Assembly (NCBI RefSeq): GCF_003345295.1
Contig: NZ_CP031055.1
Location: forward strand, 310,001-374,000
Length of the DNA stretch: 64,000 nt
Source: Vibrio splendidus
GTDB taxonomy: Bacteria; Pseudomonadota; Gammaproteobacteria; Enterobacterales; Vibrionaceae
Reading direction: 5' to 3'
The notes beneath the pieces are model-generated. The model searched no databases, was not told the DNA's origin, and saw only the letters and a list, made by a program, of their open reading frames with translations. Numbering within the stretch: the first letter of the stretch is position 1; each line of letters starts with the position of its first letter. The translations under genes and the position numbers were made by a program. Positions 56,057 through 64,000 of the stretch are shown piece by piece.

Positions 56057-56992
56057 ATGAACACAGAACAAGAAACACAAACGCAAGAAACTGTCGCTCC
56101 AGCAATTGAAGCGGGAACGCTGCTCAAAAATAAACGAGAATCTCTTGGTTTAACACAAAAGCAGATCTCTGATCGCTTGAAGCTACGCGTTACGCTTATC
56201 CAGCAAATTGAAGAAAACCAATTCGAGTCAGATCAGGTTGCCACCTTTATGCGTGGTTACATTCGTTCATACGCGAAATACGTCAATCTTGATGAAAAAG
56301 TCGTGTTGAACGCGCTTCATCATTCTGGTGATGCCCAACATCAAGAACAAGAAATGTTGAGCTTCTCTCGTAAGACTAAAACCGAGAAGCACAACAGCCG
56401 TATTATGCTCCTTACTTGGAGCATCTTTGCTGTGATTGTGGGTATATCCTCACTTTGGTGGTGGCAGAACCAACAGCAAGACACCTTATCTCAATCTTTA
56501 GCCAATACTGAAAGCTCGGAAGAGCTAGTGGTAGAAGAGTCGCTTGATCCTGAGCTGACTTCATTAGAAGTGATTGAAGCAGAGCAAAACACAGAAACAT
56601 CTCCTGTTACTGAAAATTCTGATGAACTTACTGAAGTGAGTTCAGCTGAAGATTCAGTAACTTTTGACCCTGTTGAAGTCATTGAAGAAGCACCAGAAGC
56701 AGCAGACGTTGCTTCGGTTACTGCGGAACCAGAGACTGTAGCGCCTGAAGCTGTGGTTAACGAGCTAGTGATGCAGTTCTCTGCTGATTGTTGGATCCAA
56801 GTGAAAGATGCTTCGGGCAAAACGTTATCTACTGGCATTAAAAAAGCAGGCCAGACATTAAATCTTTCTGGAACTGCACCATATAAAGTGATTCTGGGTG
56901 CGCCTGAAGGCGTATCGATGACATTTGCAAGTGAACCTGTCGACCTTTCTGGGTATACTTCAGGCAAAGTAGCTAGAATAACCTTACCTTAG
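56057..56992 (+). CDS. rodZ: Cytoskeletal protein RodZ
   Basis: The 311-residue protein has a cytoplasmic HTH_25 domain (about 20-90, LKNKRESLGLTQKQISDRLK), one membrane segment (about 117-138, LLTWSIFAVIVGISSLWWW), a long acidic Ser/Thr/Glu linker (about 150-232) and a C-terminal beta domain (about 235-311). RodZ links MreB filaments to the wall-synthesis machinery and sets rod shape. It leads ispG by 7 bases, the usual order. Confidence 0.95.
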   Translation: MNTEQETQTQETVAPAIEAGTLLKNKRESLGLTQKQISDRLKLRVTLIQQIEENQFESDQVATFMRGYIRSYAKYVNLDEKVVLNALHHSGDAQHQEQEMLSFSRKTKTEKHNSRIMLLTWSIFAVIVGISSLWWWQNQQQDTLSQSLANTESSEELVVEESLDPELTSLEVIEAEQNTETSPVTENSDELTEVSSAEDSVTFDPVEVIEEAPEAADVASVTAEPETVAPEAVVNELVMQFSADCWIQVKDASGKTLSTGIKKAGQTLNLSGTAPYKVILGAPEGVSMTFASEPVDLSGYTSGKVARITLP

Positions 56993-56999
56993 AGTTAAT

Positions 57000-58121
57000 A
57001 TGCAACACGAATCTCCTATTATTCGTCGCAAATCAACCCGTATTTATGTGGGTGATGTGCCGATCGGTGATGGTGCACCAATTGCTGTGCAATCCATGAC
57101 CAACACAAGAACAACAGATGTCGCCGCGACCGTCGCTCAAATTCGAGCTTTGGAAAAAGTGGGGGCAGATATCGTTCGCGTATCTGTACCGACTATGGAG
57201 GCCGCTGAAGCCTTTAAGCTAATCAAGCAGCAGGTCTCTGTTCCTTTGGTTGCTGACATTCACTTCGACTACCGTATCGCTCTTAAAGTGGCAGAGTATG
57301 GGGTTGACTGTCTGCGTATCAACCCAGGTAACATCGGTAACGAAAGCCGCATTCGCTCTGTTGTGGATTGTGCTCGTGATATGAATATCCCGATTCGTAT
57401 TGGTGTTAACGGCGGTTCTCTTGAAAAAGAGATCCAAGAGAAATACACAGAGCCTACAGCAGAAGCGCTGGTTGAATCTGCAATGCGTCACGTCGATATC
57501 CTAGACCGTCTGAACTTTGATCAATTCAAAGTCAGCGTGAAGGCTTCTGATGTATTCCTAGCCGTCGGTTCTTACCGTTTGCTTGCTAAGCAGATTGATC
57601 AACCACTTCACCTAGGTATTACTGAAGCGGGTGGAGCACGTGCGGGTTCTGTGAAATCGGCTGTAGGTTTGGGCATGTTATTGTCTGAAGGTATCGGCGA
57701 TACGCTGCGTATCTCGCTAGCAGCCGATCCAATCGAAGAGATCAAAGTGGGCTTTGATATTCTTAAATCTTTGCGCATTCGCTCACGTGGTATCAACTTC
57801 ATTGCGTGTCCGAGCTGTTCTCGCCAAGAATTCGATGTTATCAACACCGTTAACGCCCTTGAAGAACGCTTAGAAGACATAGTGACTCCAATGGATGTCT
57901 CTATCATCGGTTGTGTGGTTAACGGCCCTGGTGAAGCTGAAGTGTCTCACTTAGGCCTTGCGGGTAGTGCTCGTAAGAGTGCCTTCTACGAAGACGGTAA
58001 GCGCCAGAAAGAGCGCTTCGACAACGATGATCTTGTCGACAAACTTGAAGCTAAGATTCGTGCAAAAGCGTCAGTGCTTGATAAAGCAAATCGCATTGAT
58101 GTAGAAAACTTAGAAGATTAA
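57000..58121 (+). CDS. ispG: HMB-PP synthase IspG (GcpE)
   Basis: The 373-residue enzyme begins with an IspG barrel (VYVGDVPIGDGAPIAVQSMT) and ends with the [4Fe-4S] domain, seen in ACPSCSRQEFD and IIGCVVNGPGEAEV. It converts MEcPP to HMB-PP in the MEP isoprenoid pathway, using reduced flavodoxin or ferredoxin. It follows rodZ by 7 bases and precedes hisS. Confidence 0.98.
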   Translation: MQHESPIIRRKSTRIYVGDVPIGDGAPIAVQSMTNTRTTDVAATVAQIRALEKVGADIVRVSVPTMEAAEAFKLIKQQVSVPLVADIHFDYRIALKVAEYGVDCLRINPGNIGNESRIRSVVDCARDMNIPIRIGVNGGSLEKEIQEKYTEPTAEALVESAMRHVDILDRLNFDQFKVSVKASDVFLAVGSYRLLAKQIDQPLHLGITEAGGARAGSVKSAVGLGMLLSEGIGDTLRISLAADPIEEIKVGFDILKSLRIRSRGINFIACPSCSRQEFDVINTVNALEERLEDIVTPMDVSIIGCVVNGPGEAEVSHLGLAGSARKSAFYEDGKRQKERFDNDDLVDKLEAKIRAKASVLDKANRIDVENLED

Positions 58122-58191
58122 TACAACGCGATGGGGTGTGATTGTCTATTCGCACTAACACCAGGTCGTGAGAAATTACGGAATAAATACT

Positions 58192-59460
58192 GTGGCTAAA
58201 AATATCCAAGCAATTCGAGGCATGAACGACTGCCTTCCAACTCAATCACCACTGTGGCAGAAAGTAGAAAGCGCAGTTAAAAGTGTGGTGAGTGCATACG
58301 GTTACAACGAAGTACGTATGCCTATCGTTGAAGAAACGAACCTATTTAGCCGTGCGGTTGGTGAAGAAACTGACGTTGTTTCTAAAGAGATGTACACCTT
58401 TGATGACCGTAATGGTGATAGCCTAACGCTGCGTCCAGAAGGCACAGCAGGTTGTGTACGTTCATGTATTCAAAACAGCCTTATCAACCGTGATGAGCAG
58501 CGCCTATGGTACATGGGTCCAATGTTCCGTCACGAGCGTCCTCAAAAAGGTCGTTACCGTCAATTCCACCAATGTGGTGTTGAAGTGTTTGGCCTAGACG
58601 GTCCAGACGTTGACGCAGAACTTATCATGATGACAGCACGTCTATGGCGTGAACTAGGCATCGATAAGCACGTTCGCCTCGAGCTGAACTCAATCGGTTC
58701 TCAAGAAGATCGAGTAAGCTATCGTACAGCGTTAGTGGCTTTCCTTGAGCAACACATTGATGTGTTAGATGAAGACTGCAAACGTCGCATGCACACTAAC
58801 CCTCTACGTGTACTTGATACTAAGAACCCGGATGTTCAAGCTATCTTAGGTGACGCACCTCGACTATCTGAATATTTAGGTGAAGAATCGAAGCAACATT
58901 TTGCTGGTTTGTGTGAACTTCTTGACGCTGTTGGTATCGAATACCAAGTTAATGAGCGTCTAGTACGTGGCCTAGATTACTACAACCGCACCGTATTTGA
59001 GTGGATCACTGATAGCCTTGGTGCTCAAGGCACAGTTTGTGGCGGCGGTCGTTACGATGGTCTTGTTGAGCAACTAGGTGGCAAAGCAACCAATGCTGTT
59101 GGTTTCGCAATGGGTCTAGAGCGTCTGGTTCTTATGATGGAAACGCTAGAGCTGACAGAAGTTCGCCGTAGCGTTGACGTATACGTGGTTGCTGCTGGCG
59201 AAGGTACTATGATCGCAGGCATGCAACTAGCGAATCAGTTACGCGATACCGTTGAAGGCGTACGCGTAATGAACCACTTCGGTGGTGGTAACTTCAAGAA
59301 GCAATTCAAGCGTGCTGACAAAGTAGGTGCTGTTGTAGCACTGGTACTTGGTGAGAACGAAGTTGCTGACAATACAGTTGTGCTAAAAGATCTGGTTGGC
59401 GGCGAGCAAGAAACCGTGTCTCAAACGGAAGTTGCAGAGAAAGTTGCTGCGCTAATCTAA
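58192..59460 (+). CDS. hisS: Histidyl-tRNA synthetase
   Basis: The start is GTG 58192 (AKNIQAIRGMNDCLP follows), giving 422 residues; a GTG 24 bases earlier is not conserved with E. coli HisS. Class II motifs are visible: RPEGTAGCVRSC, GRYRQFHQCGVEVFG and LVRGLDYYNRTVFEW. An anticodon-binding domain ends the protein. It charges tRNA-His. A hairpin (59494-59516) lies in the 79-base gap before yfgM. Confidence 0.98.
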   Translation: MAKNIQAIRGMNDCLPTQSPLWQKVESAVKSVVSAYGYNEVRMPIVEETNLFSRAVGEETDVVSKEMYTFDDRNGDSLTLRPEGTAGCVRSCIQNSLINRDEQRLWYMGPMFRHERPQKGRYRQFHQCGVEVFGLDGPDVDAELIMMTARLWRELGIDKHVRLELNSIGSQEDRVSYRTALVAFLEQHIDVLDEDCKRRMHTNPLRVLDTKNPDVQAILGDAPRLSEYLGEESKQHFAGLCELLDAVGIEYQVNERLVRGLDYYNRTVFEWITDSLGAQGTVCGGGRYDGLVEQLGGKATNAVGFAMGLERLVLMMETLELTEVRRSVDVYVVAAGEGTMIAGMQLANQLRDTVEGVRVMNHFGGGNFKKQFKRADKVGAVVALVLGENEVADNTVVLKDLVGGEQETVSQTEVAEKVAALI

Positions 59461-59493
59461 TTAGCCATTGAGCAAACGCTCATCATGAATATC

Positions 59494-59516
59494 AACGTCA
59501 GCACTATGCTGGCGTT
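59494..59516 (+). other. Hairpin between hisS and yfgM
   Basis: AACGTCAGC and GCTGGCGTT pair with one G-T wobble around ACTAT. Only TAAAG follows, so it is not a strong terminator. Its role is unknown. Confidence 0.5.
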
Positions 59517-59539
59517 TAAAGAATTAAAGAGGACAGGAA

Positions 59540-60154
59540 GTGGAACTTTACGATAGCGAAGAGCAACAAGTTGAAGCCATTAAAGATTGGTGGAAAGAGA
59601 ACGGTAAAGCCGTAATCTTTGGTGCAGTTATTGGTTTAGGCGGTCTATTTGGCTGGCGCTATTACCAAGATTCAGTCGTTGAAGCACGTGAAGTCGCTTC
59701 AGAAGGCTACACCTCTGTAATTTCAGCTCTTGATGCTAAGGGCGTTGATGCTCAATCTGATATTCAAGCTTTTATCGACGCTAACAAAGACGCTGAATAC
59801 TCTGTACTTGCTGCTATGCAATTAGCAAAAGCACAAGTTCAAGCGGGTGAGCTTGCAGCAGCACTTGAACAGCTTGAGTGGGCAAAATCGGCAACTAAGG
59901 ATGCGGCACTTACGCCACTACTGACTTACCGTGCGGCACGTATCAAAGCTGAGCAAGGTGAATTTGACGCAGCATTGACAGATCTTGAAGCGATGACTGA
60001 CGAATCTTGGACTGGCCGTGTTGCTGAACTGCGTGGTGATATCTCACTTCGTAAAGGCGATACAGATGCGGCTTACAGTGCTTATTCTGAAGCACAACAA
60101 GCAGCTGATGCGAGCCAAACGCTTCAAATCAAACTTGACGACCTAGCTAAATAA
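59540..60154 (+). CDS. yfgM: SecYEG-associated ancillary protein YfgM
   Basis: The 204-residue protein starts at GTG with AGGA upstream. It has one N-terminal membrane anchor (about 22-41, KAVIFGAVIGLGGLFGWRYY) and a periplasmic TPR-like helical domain. YfgM works with PpiD at the Sec translocon and in periplasmic chaperoning. It precedes bamB by 10 bases. Confidence 0.94.
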   Translation: MELYDSEEQQVEAIKDWWKENGKAVIFGAVIGLGGLFGWRYYQDSVVEAREVASEGYTSVISALDAKGVDAQSDIQAFIDANKDAEYSVLAAMQLAKAQVQAGELAAALEQLEWAKSATKDAALTPLLTYRAARIKAEQGEFDAALTDLEAMTDESWTGRVAELRGDISLRKGDTDAAYSAYSEAQQAADASQTLQIKLDDLAK

Positions 60155-60164
60155 GGCGCTTTGA

Positions 60165-61325
60165 ATGAAGAAGATGTTTCCAAAAGCGGCGTTGTGTGCG
60201 ATTGCTCTTGGCCTATTGGCTGGCTGTGCGGGTGAAGAAGACACCGTAATCATGGCGCCAGTACCAACAGTAAATAGCGAGTTCACTCCTAGCCAGGAAT
60301 GGTCTACGTCGGTTGGTGATGGTGTTGGCCACTACTTTTCAAAACTAACGCCAGAATTGGCTTACGACAAAGTGTTTGTTGCGAGCCGTGAAGGTATGGT
60401 TAAAGCGCTTGACCCTGGAACAGGTAAAGAGCTGTGGAAAGTCGATCTTGAGAAAGAAGTACTGGCTCGTTTATCGGGTGGTTTAACGGCGGCTTACGGC
60501 AAAATATTTGTTGGTTCTGAAAATGGCGAAGTGATCGCTATGGATGAATCAACCGGTGAAGAGCTGTGGCGTGTATCAGTGAATGGTGAGGTGCTTGCAT
60601 CCCCAGCAACTGAAAGCAACATGGTTATTGTTCATACCAGTCGCGGTATGTTGATCGCGTTAGATCAAGAAAGCGGCGAACAAAAATGGACGATTAGCAC
60701 TGAAGTTCCAAGCCTAACACTTCGTGGCGATAGCTCGCCTGTTGCTGTTTCTGGCGGTGTATTCTGGGGAACGGCAAATGGTCGTTTAGCAGCCGCAATT
60801 GTTGACCGTGGTCAGCTTATTTGGCAACAGCCAGTAGGCACACCAAAAGGTGCAACGGAAATAGATCGTTTGGTTGATGTTGATGCATCACCGATTGTTC
60901 TTGGCGGAACCCTGTATACAGTAGGTATTAATGGTCAGCTAATCGCTATCGATCTTCGTTCTGGTAAGCCAATTTGGAAGCGTAACTACTCGTCAGCGAT
61001 TGACTTAGCGAGTGATGGTAGCCGTTTGTTCGTTGTTACCGACAAAGACCATGTGGTTGCGGTTGATGCGCGTAGTGGTACTGAACTTTGGAGCACTCCA
61101 TTGTTAGAAAACCGCTTACTGACAGCACCTGCTATTATTAATGGTTATGTAGTTGTGGGTGATACAGAAGGTTATCTGCACTGGTTAGATCGTTCATCGG
61201 GTGAGTTTGTTGCTCAACAGTTCGTCGATGATAGCGGCTTTGCGGTTGCGCCAATTGAAATGCCTGAAGGCTACTTAGTGACGACTCGCAATGGCGATGT
61301 AAAGAAACTAACGATTAGCCAATAA
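60165..61325 (+). CDS. bamB: Outer-membrane assembly lipoprotein BamB
   Basis: The 386-residue protein has a lipoprotein signal with lipobox LLAGC (Cys at about residue 21) and an eight-bladed propeller with repeated PQQ-like units (ALDPGTGKELWKV, AMDESTGEELWRV, ALDQESGEQKWTI). BamB supports BamA in inserting barrels into the outer membrane. The operon ends here with a terminator. Confidence 0.97.
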   Translation: MKKMFPKAALCAIALGLLAGCAGEEDTVIMAPVPTVNSEFTPSQEWSTSVGDGVGHYFSKLTPELAYDKVFVASREGMVKALDPGTGKELWKVDLEKEVLARLSGGLTAAYGKIFVGSENGEVIAMDESTGEELWRVSVNGEVLASPATESNMVIVHTSRGMLIALDQESGEQKWTISTEVPSLTLRGDSSPVAVSGGVFWGTANGRLAAAIVDRGQLIWQQPVGTPKGATEIDRLVDVDASPIVLGGTLYTVGINGQLIAIDLRSGKPIWKRNYSSAIDLASDGSRLFVVTDKDHVVAVDARSGTELWSTPLLENRLLTAPAIINGYVVVGDTEGYLHWLDRSSGEFVAQQFVDDSGFAVAPIEMPEGYLVTTRNGDVKKLTISQ

Positions 61326-61345
61326 AAGCGTGATACAATTCACAG

Positions 61346-61381
61346 TCGGCTCCTGGTTGGTAACAGCTAGGAGCCGTTTTG
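61346..61381 (+). terminator. Terminator after bamB
   Basis: CGGCTCCT (61347-61354) and AGGAGCCG (61369-61376) form a perfect 8-bp stem, extended inside by CTGGTT/AACAGC-type pairing, then TTTTGTTG. Confidence 0.85.
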
Positions 61382-61406
61382 TTGTTATAAATTAATAAAC
61401 CGTGTG

Positions 61407-61452
61407 GTTATAGGTAAGAGTTTAAACTTGCGATCAAGTGCTTACCTATAAC
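61407..61452 (+). promoter_or_regulatory. 12-base inverted repeat upstream of der
   Basis: GTTATAGGTAAG (61407-61418) and CTTACCTATAAC (61441-61452) are perfect arms around 22 bases. It lies 31 bases before der, after the bamB terminator, so it falls in the der promoter or leader. It could be an operator or an RNA stem. Confidence 0.6.
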
Positions 61453-61483
61453 TACATTTAGAGAAGAAATTGTAGAGGTTGTT

Positions 61484-62965
61484 ATGGTACCTGTTGTTGC
61501 TCTAGTAGGGCGTCCGAACGTAGGTAAATCTACGTTATTTAACCGATTGACTCGAACTCGTGATGCATTGGTTGCGGATTTCCCTGGCTTAACGCGTGAC
61601 CGTAAATACGGTCATGCTCATTTTAGCGAGCATGACTTTATTGTTATTGACACTGGTGGTATCGACGGTACCGAAGAAGGTGTTGAAACTAAAATGGCTG
61701 AACAGTCGCTAGCGGCGATTGATGAAGCTGATGTCGTTCTATTTATGGTAGATGGCCGTGCGGGTCTAACACCTTCAGACGTGGCTATTGCTAAGCACCT
61801 TCGTCAACTAGAAAAGCCTTCAATGCTAGTAGTAAACAAGGTTGATGGTATCGACCCTGATGCTGCAAGTGCTGACTTCTGGCAGCTAGGTGTAGAAGAC
61901 ATGTACCAAATCGCTGCAGCGCACGGTCGTGGCGTAACAGCGTTGATTGATCTTGCTCTTAACCCGTTCGCAGAAGCGTTAAAAGCAGAGAATGGCGAAG
62001 TAAGCGATTTAACTGAGTTTGAAGACGAAGAAGAAGAGCAAGTTGATTTCACTGAAGAAGAAGCGGAAGAAGAATTCAAGCGCCTTCAAGATCAACCAAT
62101 TAAGCTAGCGATCATTGGCCGTCCTAACGTTGGTAAATCAACACTAACTAACCGTATTCTTGGTGAAGAACGTGTTGTTGTTTACGATATGCCAGGCACA
62201 ACTCGTGACTCTATCTACATTCCAATGCAGCGTGATGAGCGTGAATACGTTCTGATTGATACTGCAGGTGTTCGTCGTCGTAAAAATATCAACGAAACAG
62301 TAGAGAAGTTCTCAGTGGTTAAAACACTGAAAGCAATTGAAGATGCTAACGTTGTATTGCTGCTTATTGATGCTCGAGACAACATCTCTGATCAAGATTT
62401 AAGCTTGTTAGGCTTTGCGTTGAATGCTGGTCGTTCAATTGTTATTGCAGTAAACAAGTGGGATGGTCTAGACAGCGATGTTAAAGATCGCGTTAAGAAA
62501 GAACTAGACCGTCGTTTAGGTTTCGTTGATTTCGCACGTATTCACTTTATCTCTGCGCTTCACGGTACAGGTGTTGGTCACTTGTTTGAATCTGTTCAAG
62601 AAGCTTACAAGTCAGCAACGACTCGTGTTGGTACTTCTGTGCTAACTCGTATCATGAAGATGGCGACTGATGATCACCAACCGCCTATGGTTCGTGGCCG
62701 TCGTGTTAAATTGAAATACGCACACGCTGGTGGCTACAACCCACCGATTATCGTGATCCACGGTAACCAAGTACGTAACTTGCCAGATTCATACAAACGA
62801 TTCTTGATGAACTACTACCGTCGTTCACTAGAGATTATGGGTACACCTATTCGCATTCAATTCCAGAACAGCGAGAACCCATTTGAAGCTAAGACAACCA
62901 AGCTGACAATTTCTCAAGAACGTAAACGTAAGCGTATGATGAGCATGGTTAAAGGTCGTAAGTAA
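61484..62965 (+). CDS. der: Ribosome assembly GTPase Der (EngA)
   Basis: The 493-residue protein has two GTPase domains, with G1 motifs GRPNVGKST near residues 8-16 and 211-219, each with an NKxD motif (NKVD, NKWD). A strongly acidic linker (about 170-200, with EDEEEEQ) joins them, and a C-terminal KH-like domain follows. Der is essential for 50S maturation. It is separated from bamB by a terminator and has its own leader. Confidence 0.98.
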   Translation: MVPVVALVGRPNVGKSTLFNRLTRTRDALVADFPGLTRDRKYGHAHFSEHDFIVIDTGGIDGTEEGVETKMAEQSLAAIDEADVVLFMVDGRAGLTPSDVAIAKHLRQLEKPSMLVVNKVDGIDPDAASADFWQLGVEDMYQIAAAHGRGVTALIDLALNPFAEALKAENGEVSDLTEFEDEEEEQVDFTEEEAEEEFKRLQDQPIKLAIIGRPNVGKSTLTNRILGEERVVVYDMPGTTRDSIYIPMQRDEREYVLIDTAGVRRRKNINETVEKFSVVKTLKAIEDANVVLLLIDARDNISDQDLSLLGFALNAGRSIVIAVNKWDGLDSDVKDRVKKELDRRLGFVDFARIHFISALHGTGVGHLFESVQEAYKSATTRVGTSVLTRIMKMATDDHQPPMVRGRRVKLKYAHAGGYNPPIIVIHGNQVRNLPDSYKRFLMNYYRRSLEIMGTPIRIQFQNSENPFEAKTTKLTISQERKRKRMMSMVKGRK

Positions 62966-62983
62966 ACCTTTCCAATAGATTTG

Positions 62984-63012
62984 ATACCCGAGCCTGTCTC
63001 GGGTATTTTTTT
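62984..63012 (+). terminator. Terminator of der
   Basis: ATACCCGAG, loop CCTGT, CTCGGGTAT form a perfect 9-bp stem followed by TTTTTT. Confidence 0.93.
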
Positions 63013-63098
63013 AAGCAAAATTCACGTTAAGCCATAACCTCATATCTCCATATCGTGATGGGTTAACGAATTAGACTCAATTTCAAAAGAAGAACGAT

Positions 63099-64000
63099 AT
63101 GACCACTAGCGATTCTATGACACCAGCGATATCCATGAAACCAATAATAGTTATCACACCAACCATCACTCAATTCTGCCATCAGGCTTGGCAGATCAAT
63201 GCAAAGGCGTTGTACGTTGAAAACGATGACAGCAAAACCTACCTGATCACCGACATGACACCTTTCCACCCTGTTAGTCATATTTGGCCCGATCACCCAG
63301 CAGACCAAGGCTTTGTTAATGTTGGTGACGTGCAATATCCCGTTGAAGACTGTCTTGTTGGTGCAATAGAACAATCTACTGGCAAGCTTCATATCGCAGC
63401 AGATATCCCTGTTAAGCGTGATACGGAAGGGTGGACGTTTGTGGTTGTCCACCAGCTACCTGTATCTGCTTCTATGATTAAGGTTAACGACGAAGTCATG
63501 TTGACGGTTGATAAAGAGTATCAAGCTAGTTTGAGCCGTGGTCACAGCGCTGGCCACATCGCTTTCCTAGCCTTGAATAAAGTATTGGCTGAGAGCTACT
63601 GGCGTAAAGATGCAGATAGAAAAGATCCGCTTGGCAGTTATGACTTCAATAGCTACGCGCAAGTGACTAGCTTTGTGACTCCCGAGTTGTGTACCGATAA
63701 GTATCGTTTGGGAAAAACCCTGAAGAAGCGCGGTTTGAACGTTGCAGACATGCTAACCAATCTTGGTGGTATCGAAGCCGACATCAATCAGATGATTAAA
63801 GGTTGGCTCGCAGACTCGACGTCAGTAGCAATGAGACTGGAAGGTGAGGCATTAACAGACTCTCGCTATTGGGAATGGCAGTTGGATAGCGACACTTTAG
63901 TGTCTATTCCTTGTGGTGGTACTCACATCGAGAATACGTCAGAGCTTAAGTCTTTATCGGTTAAGTTAACCCAGTTAGATGACCAGCATATTGAAATGCT
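63099..64000 (+). CDS. AlaX-like alanyl-tRNA editing protein (partial, 3' end beyond window)
   Basis: The open frame starts at ATG 63099 and runs off the right edge, with 300 codons visible. The AlaRS-type editing core is marked by RGHSAGH (HxxxH, near residue 148) and IPCGGTH (CxxxH, near residue 274), the four zinc ligands. Free-standing AlaX proteins hydrolyse Ser or Gly wrongly attached to tRNA-Ala. The N-terminal ~130 residues, with a beta-barrel-like pattern, match the AlaX-M/L type. It stands alone after the der terminator. Confidence 0.85.
   Translation, partial: MTTSDSMTPAISMKPIIVITPTITQFCHQAWQINAKALYVENDDSKTYLITDMTPFHPVSHIWPDHPADQGFVNVGDVQYPVEDCLVGAIEQSTGKLHIAADIPVKRDTEGWTFVVVHQLPVSASMIKVNDEVMLTVDKEYQASLSRGHSAGHIAFLALNKVLAESYWRKDADRKDPLGSYDFNSYAQVTSFVTPELCTDKYRLGKTLKKRGLNVADMLTNLGGIEADINQMIKGWLADSTSVAMRLEGEALTDSRYWEWQLDSDTLVSIPCGGTHIENTSELKSLSVKLTQLDDQHIEM

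Noticed and set aside
56491..56967. 158-codon Ser/Thr-rich open frame opposite rodZ
   Set aside because: It is the antisense of the acidic, low-complexity RodZ linker, which explains both its length and composition.

Overview
The window is a stretch of core chromosome from a gammaproteobacterium of the genus Vibrio. The evidence is the 16S/23S/5S operon, the gene order (bamD-rluD-pgeF-clpB-rrn-trhP-rdgC-phoBR, ppx/ppk, pst, oxyR2/ahpC, queA-tgt-yajC-secDF, isc, pepB-ndk-rlmN-rodZ-ispG-hisS-bamB-der) and the protein sequences. This is the order I recall for V. cholerae chromosome 1, roughly VC0708-VC0764. The Splendidus clade is a guess only; a 16S search would settle it.

Layout. 1-6.7 kb: a lytic transglycosylase cut by the left edge, bamD, then rluD-pgeF and clpB, which has a sigma32-like promoter. 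6.7-12.9 kb: a complete rRNA operon (two promoters, boxA, 16S, tRNA-Ala(GGC), 23S, 5S, tRNA-Asp, tRNA-Trp) ending in two near-identical terminators. 13-17.5 kb: mepA, a small unknown gene, the ferredoxin gene yfhL beside the tRNA hydroxylase gene trhP, and rdgC. 17.5-30.2 kb: a phosphate block made of phoB-phoR-pstS-like, ppx-ppk on the other strand, and pstC-pstA-pstB-phoU, with Pho boxes before phoB and pstC. 30.2-38.2 kb: the most variable part, with two small outer-membrane barrels, a LysR regulator, cutC, a peroxiredoxin divergent from an OxyR2-type regulator, a chemoreceptor and a CBS-domain protein. 38.5-46.1 kb: queA-tgt-yajC-secD-secF, suhB and trmJ. 46.1-52 kb: the complete isc operon (iscRSUA-hscBA-fdx-iscX) behind two abutting IscR sites. 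52-64 kb: pepB, ndk, a palindromic repeat element, rlmN, rodZ-ispG-hisS-yfgM-bamB, der, and an AlaX-like editing protein cut by the right edge.

How the genes fit together. The phosphate block joins sensing (PhoBR, PhoU), uptake (Pst) and storage (Ppk/Ppx). The Isc proteins build Fe-S clusters for enzymes also encoded here (RlmN, IspG, the YfhL ferredoxin and probably TrhP). BamB and BamD belong to one outer-membrane assembly machine, and YajC-SecDF supports export of its substrates. Several genes act on tRNA or rRNA (rluD, trhP, queA, tgt, trmJ, rlmN, hisS, alaX).

I found no phage, transposase, CRISPR array, toxin-antitoxin pair or defence locus, and nothing I would call a new system. The items most worth a second look are the enlarged periplasmic parts of PstC and PstA, the OxyR2/peroxiredoxin control region, the palindromic element after ndk, the hairpins inside the isc operon and the inverted repeat ahead of der.
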